A stretch of DNA of 64,000 nt, taken from Mycobacterium sp. Its GTDB lineage: Bacteria; Actinomycetota; Actinomycetes; Mycobacteriales; Mycobacteriaceae. Each line of letters starts with the position of its first letter. The stretch's first letter is position 1. Positions 1 through 8,439 of this stretch are shown piece by piece. The stretch covers positions 62,001-126,000 of the forward strand of contig NZ_SCRH01000013.1 of assembly GCF_004298145.1 (NCBI RefSeq). Direction: 5' to 3'. The notes beneath the pieces were generated by a model. That model was not told the origin of the DNA. It worked only from the letters and a program-made list of their open reading frames with translations, and made no database searches. The position numbers were made by a program, and so were the translations under genes.

Positions 1-376
1 CCCAGTCCTGACCAACCAGGGTGACGTCGTGAAGGTCCAGGACATCGAACGCCAGTGCGCGCATCCATTCGACGTGGCGTGCATAGCTGTGGTCTTCGAG
101 CCGGGTCGGCTTGTCCGACCGGCCGAACCCGACCAGGTCCGGGCAGACGACACGGTGACCGGCCGCGACCAGTACCGGAATCATCTTGCGGTACAGATAG
201 GACCACGACGGCTCGCCGTGCAGCATGAGAATCGGATCGGCGCTTTGGGGACCGTCTTCGATCCAGGCCACCCGCAGCACACCGCCGTCATCGTCCGGTA
301 GTTCGCAATACCTTGGCGGGTAAGGGAAATCGGGAACCGCGTCGAACCGGTAGTCGGGGGTTCGCAACGTCTGCAC
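1..376 (-). CDS. haloalkane dehalogenase (alpha/beta hydrolase), C-terminus cut off by window edge
   Basis: Hydrolyses carbon-halogen bonds of haloalkanes, or a related substrate, in the cytoplasm. Only the first 125 codons are present. The translation shows the oxyanion-hole segment HGEPSWSYLYR, the strand DLVGFGRSDKPTR and the start of the nucleophile elbow GQDW, whose Asp is the family nucleophile. It closely resembles the mycobacterial Rv2296-type haloalkane dehalogenases. The GTG start at 376 is chosen because AAAGGAG lies just upstream. It begins one base after the Nudix stop codon, so the two genes are probably co-transcribed. True substrate unknown. Confidence 0.8.
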   Translation of the reverse strand, partial: MQTLRTPDYRFDAVPDFPYPPRYCELPDDDGGVLRVAWIEDGPQSADPILMLHGEPSWSYLYRKMIPVLVAAGHRVVCPDLVGFGRSDKPTRLEDHSYARHVEWMRALAFDVLDLHDVTLVGQDW

Positions 377-377
377 G

Positions 378-863
378 TCAACTCCTTTCGGATAGTCCGG
401 CCAAGCCCGGCTGTGCCATCAAGCGATCGAGAAAACCGTGCTGGCCCTTCAACAACTTGGTGCGCGCGGTCGCCACCGCGAACCAGCCCACCCGATCGAC
501 CTCGGGGAACTCCCGCAGCGTGCCCGAGCCCTTCGGCCACTCCAACTGGAAAGTGTTGCTGCGCGCGTCGGTGATGTCGAGGTCGCTCTGCACGGCGAAG
601 GCGGTCACCACCTTGCCGCCGGATTGTTTCAGCGCCCCGAGGTCGATACGCGGGCCGGCCGGCACCGGGAGCCCGAGCTCCTCGGCGAACTCGCGCGCAG
701 CGGCCGCCCAGGGGTCCTCCCCGTCGCCGTACTCCCCTTTGGGGATCGACCACGCCCCGTCGTCTTTGCGGGCCCAGAACGGGCCACCCGGGTGCGCGAT
801 CAAGACCTCGACGGCGCCGTCGCAGGTCCGGTACAGCAACACACCCGCGCTGAGCTTGGCCAT
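378..863 (-). CDS. Nudix hydrolase
   Basis: A 161-residue Nudix-fold pyrophosphohydrolase, expected to cleave a nucleoside diphosphate linked to another group using Mg2+. The Nudix box is complete at residues 43-65: a Gly, then Glu five residues on, then REFAEELGL. The N-terminal segment SAGVLLYR and the phrase GAWSIPKGE match small bacterial Nudix proteins related to diadenosine-polyphosphate or (deoxy)nucleotide hydrolases. It lies 6 nt downstream of the acyltransferase gene and directly upstream of the dehalogenase start, so it is probably the middle gene of one transcript. Substrate cannot be told from sequence. Confidence 0.85.
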   Translation of the reverse strand: MAKLSAGVLLYRTCDGAVEVLIAHPGGPFWARKDDGAWSIPKGEYGDGEDPWAAAAREFAEELGLPVPAGPRIDLGALKQSGGKVVTAFAVQSDLDITDARSNTFQLEWPKGSGTLREFPEVDRVGWFAVATARTKLLKGQHGFLDRLMAQPGLAGLSERS

Positions 864-869
864 CGAGTC

Positions 870-2225
870 CTATTCTCCCACAGCTCGTTCCAGATCGGTG
901 AGCGCGGACTCCAGATGCGCGAGCAGGCGTTGCAGGTGCGGCACACTGCGCCGGCACCCCACCAGACCGAAGTCGAGGTTTCCGGCGTTGCCGGCCAGGG
1001 TGATGTTCAGCGCTTGGCCGTCCAGCGCGATGGACAGCGGGTAGTTGCCGTCGAGCCGGGCCCCCCCGTAGTAGATCGGCTGCGTGGGTCCCGGCACATT
1101 CGAAATGATGATGTTGAACGGGGGCGACGTCGACCTCACCCAGCCCGGGACCGCCGCCAACGCCAATGCTGACGTATTGACGGCGGACAGCGCCAGCGCC
1201 TGCAACCGCGGCAACTGCGAGAACACCATCTTGTTGCTGCGCATCGATTCGCTGATCATCAGCAGACGCCGCGCGGGATCATCGGCGTCGGTCGCCAGGT
1301 TGCACAGGATGGCTCCGACCAGGTTGCCGCCGGCGTCCGCCTCGTCCTCGGTGCGCAGGCTCACCGGGACCATCGCGATCAGCGCCGTGTCCGGCAACGC
1401 GTTCTGTTCGAGTAGGTAATAGCGCAGGGCACCCGAGCACATCGCCAAGACGACGTCGTTGACCGTGACCCCCGCGGCGTTCTTGACGCTTTTGATCCGG
1501 TCCAGCGACCAGGACTGCGCGGCGCAGCGGCGGGCACCGCCGATCTTGACGTTCAACATGGTCTTCGGCGCCCCGAAAGGCAACGTCAGTTGCTGCTCGA
1601 ACAGCGCCGCACGCACCAGCCCTACCGTCGAAGGAGCAAGTGCCGCAAGAGACCCCGCCGTACGAGCCAATGAACTCAACGCAGACGACGGGCTGGGTTT
1701 GCGCTGGGGTTTGCGCAGACTCCACGGCGCGCGGATCTCGGCGTCGTCGGGGTCGGTGGACAGCGCGCGCTGCATCAGCTTCTGCGCGGACACGCCGTCG
1801 ATCAACGCGTGGTGAACCTTGGTGTAGATGGCGAACCGGCCATCCTTGAGACCCTCGACGACATGCGTCTCCCACAACGGGCGGTGACGATCCAGCAGGC
1901 TGCTGTGCCACCGCGACGTCAGCTCGAGCAATTCGCGGACCCGTTTCGGTGACGGCAGCGCCGAACGCCGGACGTGGTAGTCGATATCGACGTCGTCGTC
2001 GTACGACCAGCCCAGGTTTGCGATTCCACCGACAAAGCTCGCGGGATGCTTACGAAACGTGGGCTGGAAATCCCGCTGCGCGGCCAGACTCTTGTAGAGC
2101 TCACGAACGAAGCCGCGGCCGGCGCCCGGTGGGGGCTCGAACAACTGCAAGCCTCCGACGTGCATGGGATGTTCGCGAGATTCTCCCAGCAGGAAGATCG
2201 CGTCGGTGGGCATCATCAGTTCCAT
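870..2225 (-). CDS. wax ester synthase / diacylglycerol acyltransferase (WS/DGAT)
   Basis: Predicted to transfer an acyl group from acyl-CoA to a diacylglycerol or fatty alcohol, making storage triacylglycerol or wax ester; such enzymes associate with membranes or lipid droplets. The 451-residue product begins with the usual MPTDAIFLLGES..PMHVGG segment. It carries the catalytic HHALIDG motif (HHxxxDG) at residues 138-144 and the C-terminal NVPGP..IYYGGA region of the family. Mycobacteria carry many paralogues, so no tgs number is assigned. It appears to be first in an operon with the Nudix and dehalogenase genes. A start at the second Met, four codons later, is also possible. Confidence 0.88.
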   Translation of the reverse strand: MELMMPTDAIFLLGESREHPMHVGGLQLFEPPPGAGRGFVRELYKSLAAQRDFQPTFRKHPASFVGGIANLGWSYDDDVDIDYHVRRSALPSPKRVRELLELTSRWHSSLLDRHRPLWETHVVEGLKDGRFAIYTKVHHALIDGVSAQKLMQRALSTDPDDAEIRAPWSLRKPQRKPSPSSALSSLARTAGSLAALAPSTVGLVRAALFEQQLTLPFGAPKTMLNVKIGGARRCAAQSWSLDRIKSVKNAAGVTVNDVVLAMCSGALRYYLLEQNALPDTALIAMVPVSLRTEDEADAGGNLVGAILCNLATDADDPARRLLMISESMRSNKMVFSQLPRLQALALSAVNTSALALAAVPGWVRSTSPPFNIIISNVPGPTQPIYYGGARLDGNYPLSIALDGQALNITLAGNAGNLDFGLVGCRRSVPHLQRLLAHLESALTDLERAVGE

Positions 2226-2404
2226 CCACCCATTACACCGCGACTGACGTCGACGCGCCGATCTCGTCTGCGCGGCCTAGGCCTGCGGCGTCAGGAATCG
2301 ACATGCGCTGCTCATGTGAATCTCCTTGCGCTAGTGAGGTTGCGCGGCCGCGGCTGTGGCGAATCACGATGGGATCACAGCAGCGGCCAGGTTTCCTGTT
2401 CGTG

Positions 2405-3262
2405 CTACAGCAGATCGGTGATCGTCTTCAGGCCGGCGTCGTACAGCACCCCGGGCAGCATCCCGCCGTCGCATTCGATGGTGGTGCCGTTGACGAAGTC
2501 GGCCTGTCCGCCGGCGAGGAAAACGCAGACCCGCCCGACCTCCGCGGGCTCGCCGGCGCGGCGCAACGGAACGGCCGCGAAATACTTCTCTCCGGTCGGG
2601 TCGTCCTTGGGCAACACAAACGACCGGAAGTTTTCGGTCATCGTCGGGCCCAACGCCACGCAGTTGACGCGGACCTTCGGCCCCCACTCCTCGGCCAGTG
2701 ACCGGGTCAGATGGTTGAGACCGCTTTTGGCCGCACCGTAGGAGACCAGCGTTGGCGATCCGGCCGGATGTCCCGCGCCGCTGGAGATGTTGATGATGCA
2801 GCCGGCGCCGTCCTGGGTCTGCATCTGCCGATAGGCGCGGATGGCGAACCACAGTGGGCTGATGAGGTTCATCTGCACCGCGAACGCATGGAACAGCGCC
2901 GTGCGCGCGTACTCGTCGTCGCTGGCGGGCGCGCCCTGAATGCGTTGCACCAGTTCGGGAATGCTCTCGACGTGCGGCGCCGGAACCGTGCCGCCGGCGT
3001 TGTTCACCAGGATGTCGATTCGGCCGTGGGTGGCCACGACGTCCGCGACGAACGCGTCGATCGAACGGTAATCACCCTGATCGCAGACCTTTTGAGAAGC
3101 GCGCGCCGCCCAGTCCGCTTCGACGCCGGGCATGGCGTCCAGCGGCGAACGCGAACAACCGATGACCGTCGCACCGGCCCGCAACAGTTCATGGGCGATG
3201 CCGACACCCACGCCTCGGCTGGTGCCGGTCACGATCGCGATCTTGCCCTCGAGGACGCTCAT
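2405..3262 (-). CDS. short-chain dehydrogenase/reductase (SDR)
   Basis: A 285-residue NAD(P)-dependent oxidoreductase. It has the glycine-rich cofactor motif TGTSRGVGVG near the N-terminus, NNAGG after strand 4, the catalytic Ser region NISSGAGH and the active-site pair in SYGAAKSG. The C-terminal DFVNGTTIECDGG is typical of classical SDRs. An upstream in-frame start eight codons earlier is rejected because GGAGAGG is well placed for the ATG at 3262. It is transcribed divergently from the reductase-like gene at 3378. Substrate unknown; lipid or steroid alcohols are common for mycobacterial paralogues. Confidence 0.85.
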   Translation of the reverse strand: MSVLEGKIAIVTGTSRGVGVGIAHELLRAGATVIGCSRSPLDAMPGVEADWAARASQKVCDQGDYRSIDAFVADVVATHGRIDILVNNAGGTVPAPHVESIPELVQRIQGAPASDDEYARTALFHAFAVQMNLISPLWFAIRAYRQMQTQDGAGCIINISSGAGHPAGSPTLVSYGAAKSGLNHLTRSLAEEWGPKVRVNCVALGPTMTENFRSFVLPKDDPTGEKYFAAVPLRRAGEPAEVGRVCVFLAGGQADFVNGTTIECDGGMLPGVLYDAGLKTITDLL

Positions 3263-3293
3263 GCAACAGACCCTCTCCCGAACCATCGATCGT

Positions 3294-3308
3294 TGACAGT
3301 AACTGCCA
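3294..3308. promoter_or_regulatory. near-palindrome between divergent genes, possible operator
   Basis: TGACAGT and ACTGCCA flank one central base; six of seven positions are complementary. It sits between the divergent starts at 3262 and 3378, where a shared regulator would bind. The TetR gene at 5280 is a possible partner, but no evidence links them. Confidence 0.3.
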
Positions 3309-3377
3309 GCGAGTCATAGCCTGCCATTTCGTTCGCCGATGTGTAAAGGCCGCGCACTGCCGTCCGGGAGGTCGATG

Positions 3378-4463
3378 ATGAGTAACCCGTCCAAGCTTCG
3401 TGTCATCCAGTGGGCCACCGGCGGCGTGGGTAAGGCGGCGATCGAGTGCGTGCTCAATCACCCGCGGCTGGAACTCGTCGGGTGCTGGGTGCACAGCGCG
3501 GCCAAGGACGGGGTCGACGTCGGACGGATCATCGGCACGAAGGACCTCGGTGTCACCGCCACCACCAGCGTCGACGAGGTGCTGGCGCTCGACGCCGACT
3601 GCGTCATGTACAGCCCGCTGATACCCAACGACGACGAGGTCATCGCGATCCTGCGGTCCGGCAAGAACGTGGTCACACCGGTCGGCTGGGTCTACCCCGA
3701 TCCGGGCAACCCACGCCATCAGGCCGTCGCCGCCGCCGCGGTGGAAAGTGGTGTGACACTGCATGGTTCGGGAATCCACCCCGGGGGAATCACGGAGCGA
3801 TTCCCGCTCATGGTGTCCTCGCTGTCGTCGGCGATCACGCACGTGCGCGCCGAGGAGTTCTCCGACATCCGCACCTACAACGCACCGGACGTGGTGCGGC
3901 ACATCATGGGTTTCGGCGGCTCCCCCGAGGAAGCCACCCAAGGACCGATGGCCGGCCTGCTCGACGCGGGCTTCAAACAGTCGGTGCGGATGATCGCCGA
4001 TCACATGGGATTTCGCATCGATCCCAACATCAGAACCATCCAGGACGTCGCCGTGGCGACCGCCGACATCGACTACGACCCCTTCCCGATCACCACCGGC
4101 ACCGTGGCCGCACGCCAGTTCCGCTGGCAGGCGCTCGTCGACGGCGAGCCGGTGATCACGGCGGCAGTCAACTGGCTGATGGGCGAGGAAAACCTGGACC
4201 CCGCCTGGAATTTCGGTGGGCGCGGCGAACGCTTCGAGGTCGAGATCACCGGCGACCCCGACGTGAGCCTGACGTTCAAGGGGCTGCAGCCGGAGACCAT
4301 CGCCGAGGGGCTCGTCAAGAATCCGGGCGTCGTGGTCACCGCCAACCACTGCATCAACGCCGTCCCCGACGTCTGCGCCGCCGAGCCGGGCATCAAGACC
4401 TACCTCGATCTGCCGCTGTTCGCCGGGCGCCCGGCCCCGAATCTCGCGGCGGGCACCGCGTGA
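3378..4463 (+). CDS. NAD(P)-binding dihydrodipicolinate-reductase-like protein
   Basis: The 361-residue product has an N-terminal Rossmann domain (RVIQWATGGVGKAAIECVL), as in dihydrodipicolinate reductase and 2,4-diaminopentanoate dehydrogenase-like proteins. Many mycobacterial paralogues of unknown reaction have this architecture. GGGAGG lies six bases before the second of two adjacent ATGs, which is why 3378 is chosen over 3375 or the upstream frame start. The SDR at 4510 and the TetR regulator follow on the same strand with short gaps, suggesting one transcript. Function is probably reduction or oxidation of a small metabolite. Confidence 0.8.
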   Translation: MSNPSKLRVIQWATGGVGKAAIECVLNHPRLELVGCWVHSAAKDGVDVGRIIGTKDLGVTATTSVDEVLALDADCVMYSPLIPNDDEVIAILRSGKNVVTPVGWVYPDPGNPRHQAVAAAAVESGVTLHGSGIHPGGITERFPLMVSSLSSAITHVRAEEFSDIRTYNAPDVVRHIMGFGGSPEEATQGPMAGLLDAGFKQSVRMIADHMGFRIDPNIRTIQDVAVATADIDYDPFPITTGTVAARQFRWQALVDGEPVITAAVNWLMGEENLDPAWNFGGRGERFEVEITGDPDVSLTFKGLQPETIAEGLVKNPGVVVTANHCINAVPDVCAAEPGIKTYLDLPLFAGRPAPNLAAGTA

Positions 4464-4509
4464 TCCTCGAGATGCACCGGGGCATAAGGCCGCCGATGGG
4501 ACCCGTCAG

Positions 4510-5283
4510 ATGAGCTACAGCCACCCCGATTCGATGCGCGGGCACGTCGCGATCGTCACCGGCGCCGCCCAGGGCGTCGGCAAGGGCGTGGCCGCCGCGT
4601 TGCTCGAACGCGGTGCGGAAGTGCTGTTGGTCGACATCCAAGAGGAAGCCCTGGAGGCGGCCGCCGCCGAACTCCAGACGATCGGACGGGTGGAACAGCT
4701 GGTCGCGGATCTGCGCGACCCGGACAGCGCCCGGCGGATCGCCGCGGCCGCGGTCGAGGCATTCGGGACAGTGCACGGCCTGGTCAACAACGCCATCGCC
4801 ACCAACGAACCCAAGGCATTCGTCGACATCACCACCGAGGACCTGGCGCTCGGGTACGAGGTCGGTCCCCGAGCGACTTTCCTGCTCATGCAGGCCGTGC
4901 ACCCGCTGATGGTCAGGCAGGGCGGCGGGTCGATCGTCAACCTGGGCTCCGGGACGGGCACGGGCGGCGAGCCCAAGTGGGGCGGGTACGCGGCCGCCAA
5001 GGAAGGCATCCGCGGGCTGTCCAAGGTCGCGGCGCTGGAATGGGGACGCGACAACATCCGCGTCAACGTCATCTGCCCGTTCGCCGAGTCCGACGGCGTC
5101 AAATACTGGAAGTCCTTCGCCCCCAAGGAGTACGAAAAGGCGGTGGGGCGGGTTCCGATGAAGCGCATCGGCGACGTCCGCACCGATGTGGGCGCGCTGG
5201 TGGCGTTCCTGCTCGGTGGTGACGCCACCTTCATCACCGGGCAGACCATCCACGTCGACGGCGGGATCGGCTGCTTCCGGTGA
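4510..5283 (+). CDS. short-chain dehydrogenase/reductase (SDR)
   Basis: A 257-residue classical SDR. The cofactor loop reads TGAAQGVGKG, and the acidic residue after strand 2 (LLVDIQ) favours NAD(H). The motif after strand 4 is NNAIA rather than the usual NNAG. The active site comprises the Ser region NLGSGTG and the YAAAK pair, and the C-terminal FITGQTIHVDGG is present. Its stop codon overlaps the GTG start of the TetR gene by four bases, so the two are translationally coupled. The regulator may control this SDR and its neighbours. Confidence 0.87.
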   Translation: MSYSHPDSMRGHVAIVTGAAQGVGKGVAAALLERGAEVLLVDIQEEALEAAAAELQTIGRVEQLVADLRDPDSARRIAAAAVEAFGTVHGLVNNAIATNEPKAFVDITTEDLALGYEVGPRATFLLMQAVHPLMVRQGGGSIVNLGSGTGTGGEPKWGGYAAAKEGIRGLSKVAALEWGRDNIRVNVICPFAESDGVKYWKSFAPKEYEKAVGRVPMKRIGDVRTDVGALVAFLLGGDATFITGQTIHVDGGIGCFR

Positions 5284-5888
5284 CCGTTCCCACCAGACCG
5301 GAGTCGCTGCGCGATCGGCAGCGCGCACAGATCCGCGCCGACATTCGGCGCGCGGCGTTCCGGTTGTTCGTCGAGCGCGGGTACGACGCGGTGACCACGG
5401 AGGAAATCGCCGCCGCCGCGGGTGTTTCCCCGCGCACCTTCTTCCGGCACGTGCCGGCGAAGGAGGAGCTTCTCCTCGCGCCCGTGCGCTACGGCGGCGC
5501 CGCGATCGTCACTCTCCTCGAAGGGCGCCCGGCCGGCGAATCACCCGACATCGCGCTGATCAACGCGATCATCACCCGAACCCGCTCGTTCGAGCAGGCC
5601 GACACCGAAGAATGGCGCCAAGCCTTACTGGTCGTCCCCGACCTGCTCGACAAGGTCACGGTGCACCGGCCCGCCGACAAGGAGCGGGCAACCAAGCTCA
5701 TCGCCGAACGGATGGGCGCTAACCCCGACACCGATATCCGTCCCGGCTTGCTGGTCCAACTCGCGTTCGCGGCGGCGGATTTCGCGTTCCAGCAATGGGT
5801 ACGGCAATCCGGGCGGCCGCGGCCCCTGGACCGCTACGTCACCGAGGCCCTCGACGCGGTCAAAAGCTCGCACTGGAAACGGAAGTGA
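5280..5888 (+). CDS. TetR-family transcriptional regulator
   Basis: A 202-residue repressor-type protein. The N-terminal helix-turn-helix spans roughly residues 20-65, with TTEEIAAAAGVSPRTFFRHVPAKEELL as the recognition region; no more specific subfamily is evident. The C-terminal ligand domain is variable, as usual. It starts with GTG inside the preceding SDR stop codon (GTGA). It probably controls the 3378-5888 transcript and perhaps the divergent SDR at 2405. The ligand is unknown. Confidence 0.85.
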   Translation: MTVPTRPESLRDRQRAQIRADIRRAAFRLFVERGYDAVTTEEIAAAAGVSPRTFFRHVPAKEELLLAPVRYGGAAIVTLLEGRPAGESPDIALINAIITRTRSFEQADTEEWRQALLVVPDLLDKVTVHRPADKERATKLIAERMGANPDTDIRPGLLVQLAFAAADFAFQQWVRQSGRPRPLDRYVTEALDAVKSSHWKRK

Positions 5889-5892
5889 GCGT

Positions 5893-6882
5893 TCAGCGCC
5901 GCTGCGACGCCTCGGGGTTGGCGATCCGAATCGGGGTCCCGTCCAGCCAGGCCGCCACCGACTCCACGGTGTCGGAGTAGAAGGCGCCGAGCATCTCGCG
6001 AGTGACGTACCCCAGGTGGGGAGACAGGGTGACATTCCGGAGCAGCCGCAACCGGTGATCGCCCGGCAGCGGTTCGATGTCATAGACGTCCAGCCCGGCA
6101 CCGGCGATACGCCCGGATTCCAGCGCGGCGAGCAGGGCCACCTCGTCGACGATCGGGCCCCTGGACGTGTTGATCAGGTAGGCGTGTGGCTTCATCAGTG
6201 CCAGCTCGGATGCGCCGACCAGGCCTCGGGTGCGCTCTGAGAGCACCAAATGGATGGACACCACGTCGGAGGCTTCGAACAGGGCGGTCTTCTCCACCCG
6301 GCGAGCGCCGACGCTCGCGGCGGCTTCCTCGGTGAGATTCTGGCTCCACGCAACGACTTCCATGCCAAACGCCGTGGCGTATTCGGCCATCCGTTTGCCG
6401 ACCCGGCCCAGGCCGAGGAGGCCGAGTGTCTTGCCCGACAGCGTCATACCCGCGGTGCTCTGCCACCCGCCGTCGCGCATGTTTCGATTCTCCTCGGCCA
6501 GATTGCGCACCGTCGCGATCATCAATCCCCAGGCGAGCTCCGGCGTCGCATCGCGCACAGACCTGAAACGGGGATGCGCGAAATCGGAATGGGCGACCAG
6601 GATCCCGTGCTCGGAAGCCGCGGCAAGGTCCAGGTTGGGCAGGCTCTTCCCGACGATAGTGATCAGCTTCAGGTTCGGCAGGCGTTCGATCAGGGTTCGC
6701 GGAAATGCCATCCGCTCACGCAGGGTGCACACCACATCGAACGGGCGCAGCGCTTCGGCGGCCGCTTCCTCGGAGAGGTGACGGTCGAAAACGGTGACGT
6801 CGGAACGGTTCCGCACGGTCGCCCAGTCGGCGACCCGCAGGGCCACCCCGGCGTAGTCATCGAGTATCGCTACCTTGGGCAT
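5893..6882 (-). CDS. D-2-hydroxyacid dehydrogenase family protein
   Basis: A 329-residue NAD-dependent oxidoreductase of the phosphoglycerate dehydrogenase / glyoxylate reductase superfamily. The nucleotide-binding loop is LGLLGLGRVGKRMA. The catalytic triad is visible: Arg in NTSRGPIVDE, Glu in DIEPLPGDH and His in LSPHLGYVT. The ATG at 6882 is preceded by GGAGAG, while the longer frame would run back into prpR. It lies 13 nt downstream of prpR on the same strand and so may be co-transcribed with it. The physiological 2-oxo/2-hydroxy acid is not identifiable. Confidence 0.85.
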   Translation of the reverse strand: MPKVAILDDYAGVALRVADWATVRNRSDVTVFDRHLSEEAAAEALRPFDVVCTLRERMAFPRTLIERLPNLKLITIVGKSLPNLDLAAASEHGILVAHSDFAHPRFRSVRDATPELAWGLMIATVRNLAEENRNMRDGGWQSTAGMTLSGKTLGLLGLGRVGKRMAEYATAFGMEVVAWSQNLTEEAAASVGARRVEKTALFEASDVVSIHLVLSERTRGLVGASELALMKPHAYLINTSRGPIVDEVALLAALESGRIAGAGLDVYDIEPLPGDHRLRLLRNVTLSPHLGYVTREMLGAFYSDTVESVAAWLDGTPIRIANPEASQRR

Positions 6883-6895
6883 GTGCACTCTCCAT

Positions 6896-8320
6896 TCAGG
6901 GCGTGATCGCGGGCGGATACGGCAGATCGGTGCTGCTGTGGGGGTCGACGGATATCGGGTGACCGAGGTACGGGAAGGCACGTTGCGGGCACGCGGGCCG
7001 GTCGCAGATCTTGCAGCCGGCACCGATCGGGACGATCGACTCGGCGTCGGCCAAATCGATGCCGACCGAGTAGATCAACTTCTCCGCGTGCGCAACGTCG
7101 CATCCCAGTCCGATGGCGAAGCTCTTGTCAGGGCCGAGGTATCGGCTCGGCTCCGTCGTGGTGGTCCGCGCGATCCAGAAGTAGGTGCGCTCGTCGGGCA
7201 TCTGCGCCACTTGGGTGAGAAACTGGCCGGGCCGGGAAAACGCGCGGTGAACCACCCACAGCGGGCAGTTACCCCCGACGCGGGAGAAGTGAAATGCGGT
7301 GGCGGACTGGCGTTTAGAGATGTTCCCGGCGCTGTCGGTACGCACGAAAATAAACGGCACCCCCCGCGCGTTCGGGCGCTGCAGGGTGGACAGCCGGTGA
7401 CAGATGGTTTCGAACCCGACCTCGAATCGCCTTGCCAGCTGGTCGATATCGTAGCGGACGCCCTCGGCGGCGTCGAGGAATCTGCGGTAGGGCAACAGCA
7501 GGGCGCCGGCGAAATAGTTGGCCAGCCCGATACGCGCCACGCCGCGGGAGTCGTCGCTGAGCTGATCGTCGCCGGCGATGATCCCGGTGATCAATCCGGC
7601 ATGGGTGAGCAGGGCGATCTGGGTGGCGAGCTGAAAGGCGCGCTGGCCGGGATGCAGCCACCGGGCCAGGTACAAGGTTTTCGATTCGGGTGCGAACAGG
7701 CGTTTGGAGTTGGGATCCAACATCTGGCCGTCGTCGATCACCACCGTGACGCCGAGTTCGTCGGCGAGCAGCTCGGCGAGCTGGCCATCGAGTCCGCCGA
7801 TTCGCAAGTGGCTCTTGTGGAATAGATCTTCGGCCGCGGTGTCCAGTTCACCGATGTAGTTCTTGCGGTCGTAGAAGAAATCCCGAACCTCTTCGAACGG
7901 CATCGGCTGCTGGGACAGCGCCGACGTGTCCGAGATTTCCAGGTTGGCGCGACTGTGCAGGGCTTCCAGGTCGGCGGTCGTGTCGTGCAGCCGCCGATGC
8001 AGGTTGACCAGAGTCTGACCGATCGCGGGCATGCGGGCGACGAGCTCCTCGACTTGCGCGGCCGTGGCGGGCCCCTCGGCGAGCACCTCCCGAAGGTCGG
8101 AAATCAATCGGGCGTCGGACTCCGGCGCAAAGTACTGGCTCGGCAGATCGAATCGTTCGGTAATGGCGAGGAGTACCGGAACGGTGATCGGGCGCTGGTC
8201 ATTTTCCAGCTGATTGACGTAGCTGGTCGACAAACCCAGGACGCGCGCCAGCGCCACCTGGGTCAGCCCCTGCTCCTCGCGCAATCGCCGCAGCCGCGCC
8301 CCGGCGAACGTCTTCGCCAC
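6896..8320 (-). CDS. prpR: PrpR, XRE/RamB-type regulator of the methylcitrate genes
   Basis: Transcription factor that activates prpDC in mycobacteria in response to propionyl-CoA. The N-terminus has an XRE helix-turn-helix ([19 protein letters not shown]). A long ligand domain follows, and the C-terminus has conserved cysteines ([17 protein letters not shown]) that in mycobacterial PrpR hold an iron-sulfur cluster. Divergent placement from prpD supports the assignment over paralogue RamB. The start is uncertain: GTG at 8320 is preceded by GGTGGGA and keeps the operator-like site upstream. GTG at 8329 or 8350, or ATG at 8383, are alternatives in the same frame. Confidence 0.88.
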   Translation of the reverse strand: MAKTFAGARLRRLREEQGLTQVALARVLGLSTSYVNQLENDQRPITVPVLLAITERFDLPSQYFAPESDARLISDLREVLAEGPATAAQVEELVARMPAIGQTLVNLHRRLHDTTADLEALHSRANLEISDTSALSQQPMPFEEVRDFFYDRKNYIGELDTAAEDLFHKSHLRIGGLDGQLAELLADELGVTVVIDDGQMLDPNSKRLFAPESKTLYLARWLHPGQRAFQLATQIALLTHAGLITGIIAGDDQLSDDSRGVARIGLANYFAGALLLPYRRFLDAAEGVRYDIDQLARRFEVGFETICHRLSTLQRPNARGVPFIFVRTDSAGNISKRQSATAFHFSRVGGNCPLWVVHRAFSRPGQFLTQVAQMPDERTYFWIARTTTTEPSRYLGPDKSFAIGLGCDVAHAEKLIYSVGIDLADAESIVPIGAGCKICDRPACPQRAFPYLGHPISVDPHSSTDLPYPPAITP

Positions 8321-8354
8321 GGATCCCACCGTACGCCCGACACCTTTCACAACA

Positions 8355-8362
8355 TTCGCAAA
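8355..8362. promoter_or_regulatory. candidate PrpR/RamB-type operator
   Basis: TTCGCAAA lies between prpR and prpD, about 78 bases before the prpD ATG. It differs by one base from the TTTGCAAA half-palindrome known for the RamB/PrpR family. Position and family fit binding by PrpR for autoregulation and prp activation. Evidence is sequence similarity only. Confidence 0.5.
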
Positions 8363-8439
8363 ATCATGCGGATAAGGACACAAATTTACGCCTTTACAGG
8401 GGATTTACCCAGCAGCTGGTCGTGCGTACTGTGCGTCTT

